Of a DNA stretch of 9,143 nt, positions 1-8,256 are shown one piece after another. The translations under genes were made by a program, and so were the position numbers. Below the pieces are notes generated by a model, which was not told where the DNA came from, searched no databases, and worked only from the letters and a program-made list of their open reading frames with translations. The first letter of the stretch is position 1. Each line of letters opens with the position of its first letter. The stretch is from Thioalkalivibrio sp. (lineage in GTDB: Bacteria; Pseudomonadota; Gammaproteobacteria; Ectothiorhodospirales; Ectothiorhodospiraceae), in NCBI GenBank assembly GCA_007120155.1, contig SKOF01000375.1:1-9143 (forward strand). The letters are read 5' to 3'.

Positions 1-533
1 CCGATCTCCTTCACGTCCGAGACCCTCCGGGGCCATTTGCCGGTAAACAGCGTGATGATGCATCGCGCTATCTCGGCGACTCCCTGGATGGCGAGAAAGA
101 CGCCGGCGAGCGGAATCAGTGACTTGAAATGGTAGAGCGGCGGCCCGGCCGGGCTGTACGGGCTGCGTTCGCCGATCTTCCAGGCGGCTTCGGCGAAGTA
201 ATAACCCGCATACACGAGCGCGAACACCGCCGGTATGAAGAACAACACATAAAGGGTCAGATCCAGACCCGCCTGCACGCGGATCGGAAACAGGCGATAG
301 AGCACGTCCGCACGCACATGGGCCTGGGTGGACAGTGCGTAGGCACCCGCCATGATGAACATGGCACCATAGAGGATATAGCTCACGTCGTATGCCCAGC
401 CCGTGGGGTTACGCATTACGTAGCGCATGAACACCTCGTAGGAAACCACCGCCGTGAGCAACACCACGGACCAGGCGAACAGCTTTCCCACGAAAATACT
501 GATGTGGTCGATGAACAACAAGAACCGCTGCAT
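1..533 (-). CDS. dctQ: TRAP transporter small permease DctQ (3' end cut by window edge)
   Basis: Integral-membrane small subunit of a tripartite (TRAP) transporter, which together with the large permease DctM moves a solute delivered by DctP across the inner membrane using an ion gradient. The 177 visible residues show four hydrophobic segments at about 14-32, 47-67, 90-114 and 138-162, the usual DctQ topology. The loop motif HVRADV (72-77) after the second segment is typical of the family, as is the sequence YEVFMRYVMRNPTGWAYD (32-49). The reading frame is still open at position 1, so only the extreme C-terminus is missing, since DctQ proteins are usually about 160-200 residues. The start at 533 is chosen because GGAG lies 7 nt upstream and the protein begins at the family's usual point. 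It lies 121 nt downstream of dctP, separated by a strong hairpin, and is presumably in the same operon. The transported substrate cannot be read from this subunit. Confidence 0.9.
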   Translation of the reverse strand, partial: MQRFLLFIDHISIFVGKLFAWSVVLLTAVVSYEVFMRYVMRNPTGWAYDVSYILYGAMFIMAGAYALSTQAHVRADVLYRLFPIRVQAGLDLTLYVLFFIPAVFALVYAGYYFAEAAWKIGERSPYSPAGPPLYHFKSLIPLAGVFLAIQGVAEIARCIITLFTGKWPRRVSDVKEI

Positions 534-618
534 CAAGCGTCTCCACGACAGGTGAGTGGCCGGGCGGTGCCGTGAACCCACGCCACCACCCGTACACCTG
601 ACGTCATTACGGGTTCAG

Positions 619-646
619 GCGGTGCGCGGGGGAACCCGCGCACCGC
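619..646 (-). promoter_or_regulatory. 12-bp perfect hairpin between dctP and dctQ
   Basis: On the transcribed (minus) strand, GCGGTGCGCGGG is followed by a TTCC loop and its exact complement CCCGCGCACCGC, giving a 12-bp GC-rich stem. It starts 9 nt after the dctP stop codon. No run of T follows, so it does not look like a full intrinsic terminator. The likely role is to protect the 3' end of dctP mRNA or to reduce read-through into dctQ, so that binding protein exceeds permease. The structure is seen in the sequence; the role is inferred. Confidence 0.7.
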
Positions 647-654
647 ACTTTGCG

Positions 655-1848
655 TTACAGGATAGTGGAATCCGCAGTGACCTTGCGCCCGAAGAAGTGC
701 TCGTAGGCAGGTTCCTTCGGCGTATTGCCTTCCAGGTGGAAGGCCACCGTCTTCTCGCAGAAGGCGCGTTGCGACTCGATCACCTTCTTGAAGAACGGGT
801 TGGCTCCGGATTCACGCTCGATCACCACGTCCCAGGCCTGCAGCTGTGCCTCGAGGATGGAATCCGGCGTGATGTAGGTCTGCACGCCCTGCTCCTTGCG
901 CATCTTCTCCAGATCCGCCGGATAACGCTGCATGGCCTTCCAGTACATATCCGACGACGCGGCCTCGGACGCGTATTTAAGAATCGCCTGAAGTTCTTCC
1001 GGCAAGTCATTGAACTTGCGACGGTTGAAGATGATCTCGAACGATTCGCAGTCCTGGTGATAGCTGCGCAGCATCCAGGTCTTGCTGACGTCGGGGAAGC
1101 CCAGCAGGCGGTCCGAGGACGGGTTGTTGAACTCGGCACCATCCAGCAGGCCCCGGTCCATGGCCGGCACGATGTCGCCGCCGCCCATGATGGTGACCGA
1201 CGCCCCGAACTCGCGCATCAGATCCGCGGCCAGGCCCACCGTGCGGTAGTTCATGCCGCGCAACTGGTCCGGCGAACGCATCGGTTCCTTGAACCAACCC
1301 AGCGCCTGGGTGGGCATCGGGCCGGTGAGGAAACCCACCAACTGCAGATCCAGGATGTCGTGCAGAAGCTCATTGTAGAGCTCCTGGCCGCCGCCATACT
1401 TCTGCCAGGCCAGGAACTGATGGGCGTCCCAACCGAACGGCGGGGGCGTCCCGAACAGGGAAAAGGCCTTGTGCTTGCCGTACCAGTAAGCACTCACACC
1501 GTGGCCACCGTCCAGCGCCCCCGCAATCACCGCATCCTGCATCTGCAGGGCACCGACCACGGCACCCGCCGGCAGCAGGTTCAGACGGAGGCGACCGCCG
1601 GACATCTCGTTGACCATGCGCACATAATCCGAGGCGAACTCGTGAAAGATGTCCCGGGAGGGCCAGGTGCTCTGGAAGTTGAGCGTTGTGGTCTGGGCCC
1701 GTGAGATGGAGGGGAATCCTACCGTGGCGGCACCACCAACGGCCGCCGCCGAAGCGGCGAGGAACTTGCGCCGGCTCAGGCCGCCGCTCTTGCCGCTGCC
1801 GGTTTCCTTGCCGACAGTCTTGTCACTCCCAACTGTGTCATCACTCAT
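655..1848 (-). CDS. dctP: TRAP transporter solute-binding protein DctP, Tat-exported
   Basis: Periplasmic solute receptor of a TRAP transporter, 397 residues. The N-terminus is a twin-arginine signal: SRRKFL at 25-30, a small-residue hydrophobic stretch to about 48, and a probable cleavage site after SRA (49-51). Export would therefore be of the folded protein. The mature part starts at TTTLNFQSTWP and follows the two-lobed DctP fold. R202 in GMNYRTVG is the expected position of the conserved arginine that pairs with the ligand carboxylate. The region around 225-275 (PAMDRGLLDGAEF, then GFPDV and SYHQ) resembles the subgroup annotated for mannitol/chloroaromatic or 2-oxo acid uptake (the COG4663-type group, from memory). 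The ligand is not certain. The signal is preceded by an unusually long polar leader of about 24 residues. The start at 1848 has AGGAGG 9 nt upstream. It is first in the operon with dctQ. Confidence 0.93.
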   Translation of the reverse strand: MSDDTVGSDKTVGKETGSGKSGGLSRRKFLAASAAAVGGAATVGFPSISRAQTTTLNFQSTWPSRDIFHEFASDYVRMVNEMSGGRLRLNLLPAGAVVGALQMQDAVIAGALDGGHGVSAYWYGKHKAFSLFGTPPPFGWDAHQFLAWQKYGGGQELYNELLHDILDLQLVGFLTGPMPTQALGWFKEPMRSPDQLRGMNYRTVGLAADLMREFGASVTIMGGGDIVPAMDRGLLDGAEFNNPSSDRLLGFPDVSKTWMLRSYHQDCESFEIIFNRRKFNDLPEELQAILKYASEAASSDMYWKAMQRYPADLEKMRKEQGVQTYITPDSILEAQLQAWDVVIERESGANPFFKKVIESQRAFCEKTVAFHLEGNTPKEPAYEHFFGRKVTADSTIL

Positions 1849-2405
1849 TGTCTACACCCTCCTGGGTTTGCTTTGGGGTCAAATATCCCGGGCATTCTTG
1901 TAAGCCGGCCGCGCCGCCAGCGGCGACGGTCGGCATGCTTCCGGCCAGGCCCGGAAATCGGTCGGAAGCGAATAAGGAATTCTTGGGGAAATCCGAGGCG
2001 CACAGGGCAATGACGCGTGGATCGGGGAGGCCGGGTTCCGGGCGCGCAGTACGGGGCAGGAAGCTGGAACCAGCGAGTTTGGTGTCGGAACGAACAAGCT
2101 GTGAACCACCGGTGCCATTCCCCACGAGTTCTGTTTTCGAGTCTCGTTGTTATACGTGCGGTTCGAGTCGTGCCCGGCGGCGGCCCGTGCGATGTGGGAC
2201 ACGGGGCCGATCCACCGAAACCGGCCGACGTAGTGATGCTAGCCCATGGGGAACAAAAGTGAAAGTCATCGGGGCCAAATTTCGTCTTATCCGCGTATCG
2301 GGACCGTGAGCGCGGGACTCACGACCCACTGGTGGTCGGTCCCCCTCACCATTACTATCTGCTCCAGGAAGCATCCGACCTCATAGCTATCGGGGAGCAC
2401 ACACC
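1849..2405. other. 557-nt intergenic gap between divergent dctP and peroxiredoxin genes
   Basis: No reading frame here looks like a protein: those present are rich in Arg, Pro, Ser and Gly and lack good start signals. Just upstream of dctP, on its leader strand, lies a hairpin (CGCCG, loop CTGG, CGGCG; 1912-1925) flanked by an outer GCCG/CGGC pairing (1904-1907 with 1931-1934). An 8-bp repeat TTCGAGTC occurs at 2136-2143 and 2162-2169. A possible branched structure lies at 2301-2342 before the peroxiredoxin gene. I see no convincing -35/-10 pair on either strand, although both divergent promoters should be here. Confidence 0.6.
2301..2342 (+). promoter_or_regulatory. Possible structured leader upstream of the peroxiredoxin gene
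   Basis: GGACCG (2301-2306) pairs with CGGTCC (2337-2342). Between them TGAG (2307-2310) pairs with CTCA (2318-2321), and GACC (2323-2326) with GGTC (2334-2337, sharing one base with the outer stem). This could form a small branched RNA about 60 nt before the peroxiredoxin start. Short stems of this kind also arise by chance in GC-rich DNA, so this is weak. Confidence 0.2.
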
Positions 2406-2918
2406 ATGACCATCAAAGTTGGGGAACACCTGCCGGACGGCCGGCTGAGCGAGTACGTGGAGACCGAAACGGGGAGCTGCAGCATCGGCCCCAACCACTT
2501 CCAGGTGGCGGACCTGGTCAAGGGCAAGCGCATCGTCATCTTCGGCCTGCCCGGCGCGTACACGCCCACGTGCTCCGCCCAGCATGTGCCGGGTTTCGTG
2601 GCCAATTATGACCGGCTCAAGGCCGCCGGCGTCGACGAGATCTGGTGCATCTCCGTCAATGATCCGCATGTCCTCCATGCCTGGGAACAGTCGCTGAACT
2701 CGGCGGGCAAGGTGCGCATGATGGGCGACGGCAACTGCGACTACACCCGCAAGCTCGGCCTCGAGATCGACTTTACCGAACGCAACTGGGGCTTCCGCTC
2801 GCGGCGCTACTCCATGCTGGTGGAGGATGGCGTCGTCAAGGCGCTCAACGTGGAGGAACCGGGCCAGTTCGAGGTCAGCAGCGCCGAGGCCATGCTCGAG
2901 ATCCTAGGCAACCGATAG
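2406..2918 (+). CDS. Peroxiredoxin, Prx5/PrxII type (probably glutaredoxin- or glutathione-dependent)
   Basis: Thiol peroxidase that reduces hydrogen peroxide and alkyl hydroperoxides, probably cytoplasmic because no signal is seen. The 170 residues span a whole single-domain Prx5-type redoxin. The peroxidatic site is PGAYTPTCS (49-57), with T53 and C56 as catalytic residues. SVNDPHVLHAW (83-93) and RSRRYSML (131-138), which carries the active-site arginine, are further family marks. C81 matches human PRDX5 C72 in position, but the residue matching the resolving C151 is alanine (A160), so an intramolecular disulfide of the PRDX5 kind is not expected. C25 and C111 are extra cysteines. The start at 2406 has GGGGAG about 8 nt upstream. 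It is the only plus-strand gene in the window and ends 24 nt from the converging dehydrogenase gene. No OxyR site could be recognised upstream. Confidence 0.93.
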   Translation: MTIKVGEHLPDGRLSEYVETETGSCSIGPNHFQVADLVKGKRIVIFGLPGAYTPTCSAQHVPGFVANYDRLKAAGVDEIWCISVNDPHVLHAWEQSLNSAGKVRMMGDGNCDYTRKLGLEIDFTERNWGFRSRRYSMLVEDGVVKALNVEEPGQFEVSSAEAMLEILGNR

Positions 2919-2942
2919 GATTCCGCCTGGGCGCTCCGTCCG

Positions 2943-3836
2943 CTACCCGGTTGCCTGGCCCTTCGGGGCCAGAAGGCGCTGCACCTCGGCCACGACCGCC
3001 GAATCCTCCTCTCCACGACCCTGCCCCACGGCGGCGTTGATCAGCTGGGTGGCCAGCGCCGTGCCCGGCACCGGGAGGCCCAGATCGGCGGCCGTCTGCA
3101 GTGCGATGGCCATGTCCTTGCGGTGCAGCCGGGCCTTGAAGCCGGGCTTGTACACCCGGTTGAGCATGCGCTCGGCATGCACCTCCAGCACCTTGGAATA
3201 GGCAAACCCGCCCAACAGCGCCTCGCGCACGCGGGCGGGGTCGACGCCCGCCGCCTCGGCCATGGTGAAGGCTTCGGCGATGCCCATCATGGTCTGGGCG
3301 ATGATCAGCTGGTTGCATGCCTTGGCCATCTGCCCGGCACCGTGATCGCCCACGTGGGTGATGGTCTTGCCTTCCGCCTCCAACAGCGGACGGACCTTTT
3401 CGAGCACCTCCGCCTTGCCGCCCACCATGATGGTCAGCGTACCGCTGATGGCCCCCTGCTCACCCCCGGAGACCGGGGCGTCCAGCATCTCCATCCCCTT
3501 CTCCGCCAGTGCCGCGGCCATGCGCATGGTGGCCGTCGGCGAGATGGTGCTGTGATCCACCACCACCAGACCGGGCCGGGCGCCCTGGGCCACGCCGTCC
3601 GGGCCGAACAGCACCTGCTCCACGTCCGGGGTATCGGAGACATTGATAAAGACCACGTCCACGGCGGCCGCCAGTTCCGCCGGGGTCGCCGCCGTAGCCG
3701 CACCCTCGGCGGTCAGCGGCGCCATGCTCTCGGCACGGCGGCCCCAGACGGTCCCGGCAAAGCCGGCCCGCAGCAGATTGAGTGTCATGGGCTTGCCCAT
3801 GATCCCGAGACCGATGTAGCCGAAACGCAATGCCAT
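2943..3836 (-). CDS. NAD(P)-dependent beta-hydroxyacid dehydrogenase, tartronate-semialdehyde reductase (GarR/GlxR) type
   Basis: Cytoplasmic oxidoreductase of the 3-hydroxyisobutyrate dehydrogenase family, 297 residues, close to E. coli GarR (294). The N-terminal Rossmann fold shows GYIGLGIMG (6-14) with the GxGxxG dinucleotide loop. DAPVSGG (119-125) is the substrate-binding signature. GAGQMAKACNQ (167-177) carries the catalytic lysine K172 and N175. The C-terminal helical domain holds KPGFKARLHRKD (230-241), again as in GarR. The start is set at 3836 because AAAGGAG lies 6 nt upstream and residue 1 matches the family start; an upstream extension in the same frame to 4022 has no family similarity. 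The usual reaction would be 2-hydroxy-3-oxopropionate to D-glycerate. Related enzymes act on 3-hydroxyisobutyrate or succinic semialdehyde, so the substrate is inferred. It appears to be transcribed alone. Confidence 0.9.
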   Translation of the reverse strand: MALRFGYIGLGIMGKPMTLNLLRAGFAGTVWGRRAESMAPLTAEGAATAATPAELAAAVDVVFINVSDTPDVEQVLFGPDGVAQGARPGLVVVDHSTISPTATMRMAAALAEKGMEMLDAPVSGGEQGAISGTLTIMVGGKAEVLEKVRPLLEAEGKTITHVGDHGAGQMAKACNQLIIAQTMMGIAEAFTMAEAAGVDPARVREALLGGFAYSKVLEVHAERMLNRVYKPGFKARLHRKDMAIALQTAADLGLPVPGTALATQLINAAVGQGRGEEDSAVVAEVQRLLAPKGQATG

Positions 3837-3944
3837 ACCCGACTCCTTTGTTCGTATGAAATGTGTCTGTGCGCTTCCTAGACCCCTCTGATCCGCCGCC
3901 CGGTCACGGGGGCCGGGGGACCATGGGACAGTGGCGCTGTTCGG

Positions 3945-3956
3945 ACTGTTAACAAT
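3945..3956. promoter_or_regulatory. Imperfect dyad upstream of the dehydrogenase gene (possible operator)
   Basis: ACTGTTAACAAT is a 12-bp near-palindrome around GTTAAC, with one mismatched pair. It lies in the 198-nt gap (3837-4034) between the phosphatase gene and the dehydrogenase gene, about 110 nt upstream of the dehydrogenase start. The rest of that gap holds only a weak 4-bp stem followed by TTTT (CACG, GAC, CGTG on the minus strand, near 3970), too short to call a terminator. No known regulator motif is recognised. Confidence 0.2.
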
Positions 3957-4034
3957 AGCCGAAAACACGGTCCGTGACCCGGCTACGCACTGCATCACCA
4001 CACCGCTGACCGGCGGAGGCACGGATGCCGCGTG

Positions 4035-4610
4035 TCACTGCACGCTGTGCACCACCCGGATCCTGTCGGGCGCGTCCACGCGCAGCACCACCCCCCTGCC
4101 CGACGCCGTCGGCCGATCCACGAGACCCCGGATGTTGGCCTGGTGGGTCACCAGGATGACGGGGTCACCCGGCGCCAGTCCGCTCAGGAAACGGCGCAAC
4201 TCTCGGGTACGCGCCGTGACTTCCTCCCCGCCCTTGCCGAACAGGGAGTCCAGCACAGGCAGGGGCATGACCGGCCCGAGGTCCAGTTCTCTGGCGGTAT
4301 CCAGGCAGCGGCACCAGTGGCTGGAATAGACGCGCGCCGGCCCGATGCCCGCATCGCGCAGCCGTTCCCCGAGCTGCCGGGCCTGTGCGCGCCCCTCGTC
4401 GGAGAGGTTGCGCTGCGTAGTGCAGTCATCCAGCACAAAATGATCCGGATCGCCCGTGCCCGGCGCGAGGGCATGCCGGATGATGAGTACGTGGCCGGGC
4501 GTGTCCAGAAGGGCCAGGGAATTCTCATCCGCGGACAGGCTCCTGGCGTGCAAGGCCGACAGCCCCGCGCACAACAAAATCACCAGCCCGGTCCGGCGTA
4601 CGCGCGTCAT
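4035..4610 (-). CDS. Exported histidine phosphatase family protein
   Basis: A 191-residue member of the histidine phosphatase (phosphoglycerate mutase-like) superfamily. Residues 1 to about 27 form a signal peptide: basic MTRVRR, then a hydrophobic core to about 20, then small residues, so the enzyme is probably periplasmic. The phosphate-accepting motif is IIRHALAP (43-50) with H46. NLSDEGRAQA (68-77) and YSSHWCRCLDTA (95-106) are typical middle motifs, and LVTHQANI (153-160) holds the second catalytic histidine, H156. C63, C100 and C102 could form a disulfide after export. C14 lies in the hydrophobic core, but the preceding residues do not make a lipobox. The start has no clear Shine-Dalgarno sequence and lies only 9 nt after the upstream gene's stop, in the same frame, so translational coupling is likely. 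The substrate is unknown. Confidence 0.82.
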   Translation of the reverse strand: MTRVRRTGLVILLCAGLSALHARSLSADENSLALLDTPGHVLIIRHALAPGTGDPDHFVLDDCTTQRNLSDEGRAQARQLGERLRDAGIGPARVYSSHWCRCLDTARELDLGPVMPLPVLDSLFGKGGEEVTARTRELRRFLSGLAPGDPVILVTHQANIRGLVDRPTASGRGVVLRVDAPDRIRVVHSVQ

Positions 4611-4619
4611 GGGCGGACG

Positions 4620-4949
4620 CTACGCACGGCCCGACAAACGGTGGCCGCGCCGGGCCTCGCCCATGCCGGCCAGGGCCTGCCGAACCAGTTCATCGCACAG
4701 CCTGTCCGTGACCGTCCGGTCGGCGTGGATCATCCCCGCCCGCACCGCCAGCGCCATGGCCAGGGCCTGCAGGACATCCCCGTTGGCGGTATCGCCCAGC
4801 ACGCCGATCTCCTGATCCAGTGTCTCCAGCAGCCGGTACAGCAACTGGCTGACCCGCATGGCGGACACCGTTTCGGGATGCAGGCTGAAGTTCAGGTCGA
4901 AATGCTCCCCTGTCGGGCTGGTGTATTCGAATGGCAACTTCGATGGCAT
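4620..4949 (-). CDS. Conserved-looking hypothetical protein, 109 residues
   Basis: I do not recognise this protein. It has no signal peptide or membrane segment. The N-terminal 25 residues look beta-like (PFEYTSPTGEHFDLNFSL) and the rest looks mainly helical, with heptad-like hydrophobics in SQLLYRLLETLDQEIGVL (34-51) and in the Ala/Leu/Met-rich stretch at about 58-73. The C-terminal tail is basic (GEARRGHRLSGRA). The start at 4949 is strongly supported by AGGAGGT 6 nt upstream; an in-frame ATG 11 codons earlier has no such site. Base composition and codon use resemble the neighbours. It precedes the exported phosphatase gene by 9 nt and follows recQ by 111 nt, so it may head a two-gene operon. 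No clear promoter is seen in the 111 nt before it. Confidence 0.75.
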   Translation of the reverse strand: MPSKLPFEYTSPTGEHFDLNFSLHPETVSAMRVSQLLYRLLETLDQEIGVLGDTANGDVLQALAMALAVRAGMIHADRTVTDRLCDELVRQALAGMGEARRGHRLSGRA

Positions 4950-5060
4950 GGATCCACCTCCTGACGGGGATGCGCGGTTCACGCTTCTTCCGGGTACCGG
5001 GATTCTCTCCCAAAGGTAGACGAAACGGGCGCCGTTGAATGTCCGGCAAGGCCCCGTGGT

Positions 5061-7202
<2,142 letters not shown>

Positions 7203-7234
7203 GGCCGCCTCCCTGTGGCCGTCCCGAAGAACCG

Positions 7235-7816
7235 TCATGAATCGTCCCGGCGGTTTTCCCTGAGCATGTGCATGAACAACTCCCCCTGCTCCCGGGCGTC
7301 ATCCAGGGCCACATGGGTGTGGGGGCGCTCCAGGGAAAACCAGCGTTTGGGCAGATACTGCTTGCCGCTCCTGCGATACTCAAGCCGCCGCAGGGCCATG
7401 GCGTAGGTGCGGATGTCCAGGGCGTTCTCGTGAAACGGGCGCCGGCCGGTGAAGCGGGTCAGGTACCAGTACACCCACATGAAATCCCAGCCGGCGGGCC
7501 AGCCGGTGAACACGACCCGCCCCGGCAGGGCCTCCACCCAGTCCGCGTAGGCGTTCATGGCCTTCTCCGGGGCCACCGTATCGCGGCGGCATTCGGCCCA
7601 GGCATCGGGAAACTGCGCCCACCATTCCACCATGCGCGGGTGCGCCTGCGCGCCGTCCAGGGTCTCCAGATTCACGGAGAAACTACCCAGTTCCTCTCCG
7701 TCCGGGTCATAGGCCACCGACGCCAGGCTCAGCATGGAGTGGGGGCCGGGAATGGGGCCATCGGCCTCGATATCGGTGGAGACGTAGATTTCGGGCTGGG
7801 ATCGGGTGTCGCTCAT
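7235..7816 (-). CDS. DEDDh-type 3'-5' exonuclease, DnaQ-like fold
   Basis: Single-domain nuclease of the DnaQ-like superfamily, 193 residues, predicted cytoplasmic. The two-metal acidic residues can be placed: D15 and E17 in STDIEADGP (13-21), D111 in WPAGWDF (106-112), and H168 with D173 in HTHVALDDA (166-174), which makes it the DEDDh class. The region WDFMWVYWYLTRF (110-122) and ALDIRTYAMAL (132-142) fit a widespread family of bacterial proteins annotated simply as exonuclease. Whether it prefers DNA or RNA cannot be told; a related class (Rv2179c-like) acts on RNA. The start at 7816 has AAGG 5 nt upstream. Its TGA stop lies 32 nt before the preferred recQ start, or overlaps the alternative recQ ATG by 4 nt, so the two genes are almost surely one operon. 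The upstream AT-rich island probably carries the promoter. Confidence 0.85.
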   Translation of the reverse strand: MSDTRSQPEIYVSTDIEADGPIPGPHSMLSLASVAYDPDGEELGSFSVNLETLDGAQAHPRMVEWWAQFPDAWAECRRDTVAPEKAMNAYADWVEALPGRVVFTGWPAGWDFMWVYWYLTRFTGRRPFHENALDIRTYAMALRRLEYRRSGKQYLPKRWFSLERPHTHVALDDAREQGELFMHMLRENRRDDS

Positions 7817-7855
7817 GACTGCCTTGATTGAATGCGAAGACTTGCGGAATCGCAG

Positions 7856-7925
7856 AGAAAAAAATTTAACGTATTAGGTGCTTTATTAATTACAACTCAT
7901 TGATAATAAGTTATTAATTTAGAAT
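7856..7925 (-). promoter_or_regulatory. AT-rich island upstream of the exonuclease-recQ operon, likely promoter/operator region
   Basis: About 70 nt that are mostly A and T, in sharp contrast with the GC-rich surroundings. On the minus strand a modest promoter candidate is TTGTAA, 16 nt, TACGTT. The dyad TGATAA, TAAG, TTATTA (7901-7916) matches at most arm positions and could be an operator. Partly complementary arms (ATTAATTACAACT and AGTTATTAAT) lie around it. The exact start site cannot be fixed from sequence alone. Confidence 0.45.
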
Positions 7926-8144
7926 CGTTGCAGGCATTGGTCATCCGTGATCCCGCGCCTTCTGCCGGCCACCGGAGATGCGCTGATCCGCGTTTTCCCG
8001 GGGCAGCCGGGGTGGTGGTTTGCGCGCAAGCACGCGCTGTCCCCGAGCATCGGGCATGCGCCCGCTCTCCGGCCTACCGTACCACCCTTCCGCTGCGGAC
8101 TCCCCCTCCCGACAAACGCGGCTCTCGTGGGACCCCAACGCAGC

Positions 8145-8169
8145 GTAGGAGCCCAGTCCCCTGGGCGAT
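8145..8169 (+). repeat. REP-like element 1
   Basis: Begins with the head GTAGGAG and continues with the stem CCCAG, loop TCCC, CTGGG, then CGAT. The outer G and C extend the stem to 6 bp. The GTAGGAG head plus GC stem plus CGAT tail is the common form of REP elements in pseudomonads and related gammaproteobacteria. It aligns with element 2 at 19 of 25 positions. Confidence 0.7.
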
Positions 8170-8195
8170 CCGGCCCGGACAACGGCGGATCGTTC

Positions 8196-8220
8196 TTCGC
8201 CCGGAGGACCGGACTCCTGC
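8196..8220 (-). repeat. REP-like element 2, inverted relative to element 1
   Basis: On the minus strand the head is GCAGGAG, then TCCGG, loop TCCT, CCGGG, then CGAA. Compared with element 1, one stem pair changes from A-T to G-C on both sides and another becomes a G-T wobble, so the hairpin is kept although the sequence differs. Confidence 0.65.
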
Positions 8221-8256
8221 AAGCGGCGCGTACACCTTGCCCGTGAACAACCTGCT

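Larger units (their letters stand above)
8046..8220. repeat. Cluster of REP-like palindromes downstream of minE
   Basis: Two clear elements (8145-8169 plus and 8196-8220 minus) lie in inverted orientation, the layout of a bacterial interspersed mosaic element. Two weaker, degenerate copies on the minus strand may lie beside them: one at about 8050-8077 (stem CGGGC, loop ATGC, GCCCG, with GTAGG nearby) and one at 8088-8106 (GGAGTCCGC with GCGGA). The cluster fills most of the 452-nt gap between minE and the exonuclease gene; no protein gene is seen there. Such repeats often protect 3' ends of mRNA or bind gyrase or IHF; here that is inference. Confidence 0.6.

Noticed and set aside
556..1704. 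A 382-codon open frame on the plus strand opposite dctP
   Set aside because: It is a mirror of the well-supported dctP frame, with no family motifs.
2112..2127. A possible sigma-54 promoter on the minus strand (TGGCAC, then GTTCA) upstream of dctP
   Set aside because: The -24 part fits, but the -12 part lacks the invariant GC.
2155..2180. tRNA T-arm-like sequence GGTTCGAGTC, considered as a tRNA fragment or attachment site
   Set aside because: The flanking bases do not form a T stem, and there is no acceptor or anticodon arm nearby.
1686..2309. Open frames across the dctP-peroxiredoxin gap, the longest of 207 codons
   Set aside because: Arg/Ser/Pro-rich translations without domains, and the longest runs into dctP in antisense.
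2350..2400. ATAG/CTAT pieces upstream of peroxiredoxin, considered as an OxyR site
   Set aside because: The spacing does not match the ATAG-N7-CTAT-N7 pattern.
3837..4022. N-terminal extension of the dehydrogenase to a start at 4022
   Set aside because: The extra 62 residues have no family similarity, whereas the start at 3836 has a good ribosome-binding site directly before the Rossmann motif.
4035..4610. Lipoprotein reading of the phosphatase, using C14
   Set aside because: The residues before C14 (VILL) do not make a lipobox, and C14 sits in the hydrophobic core of an ordinary signal peptide.
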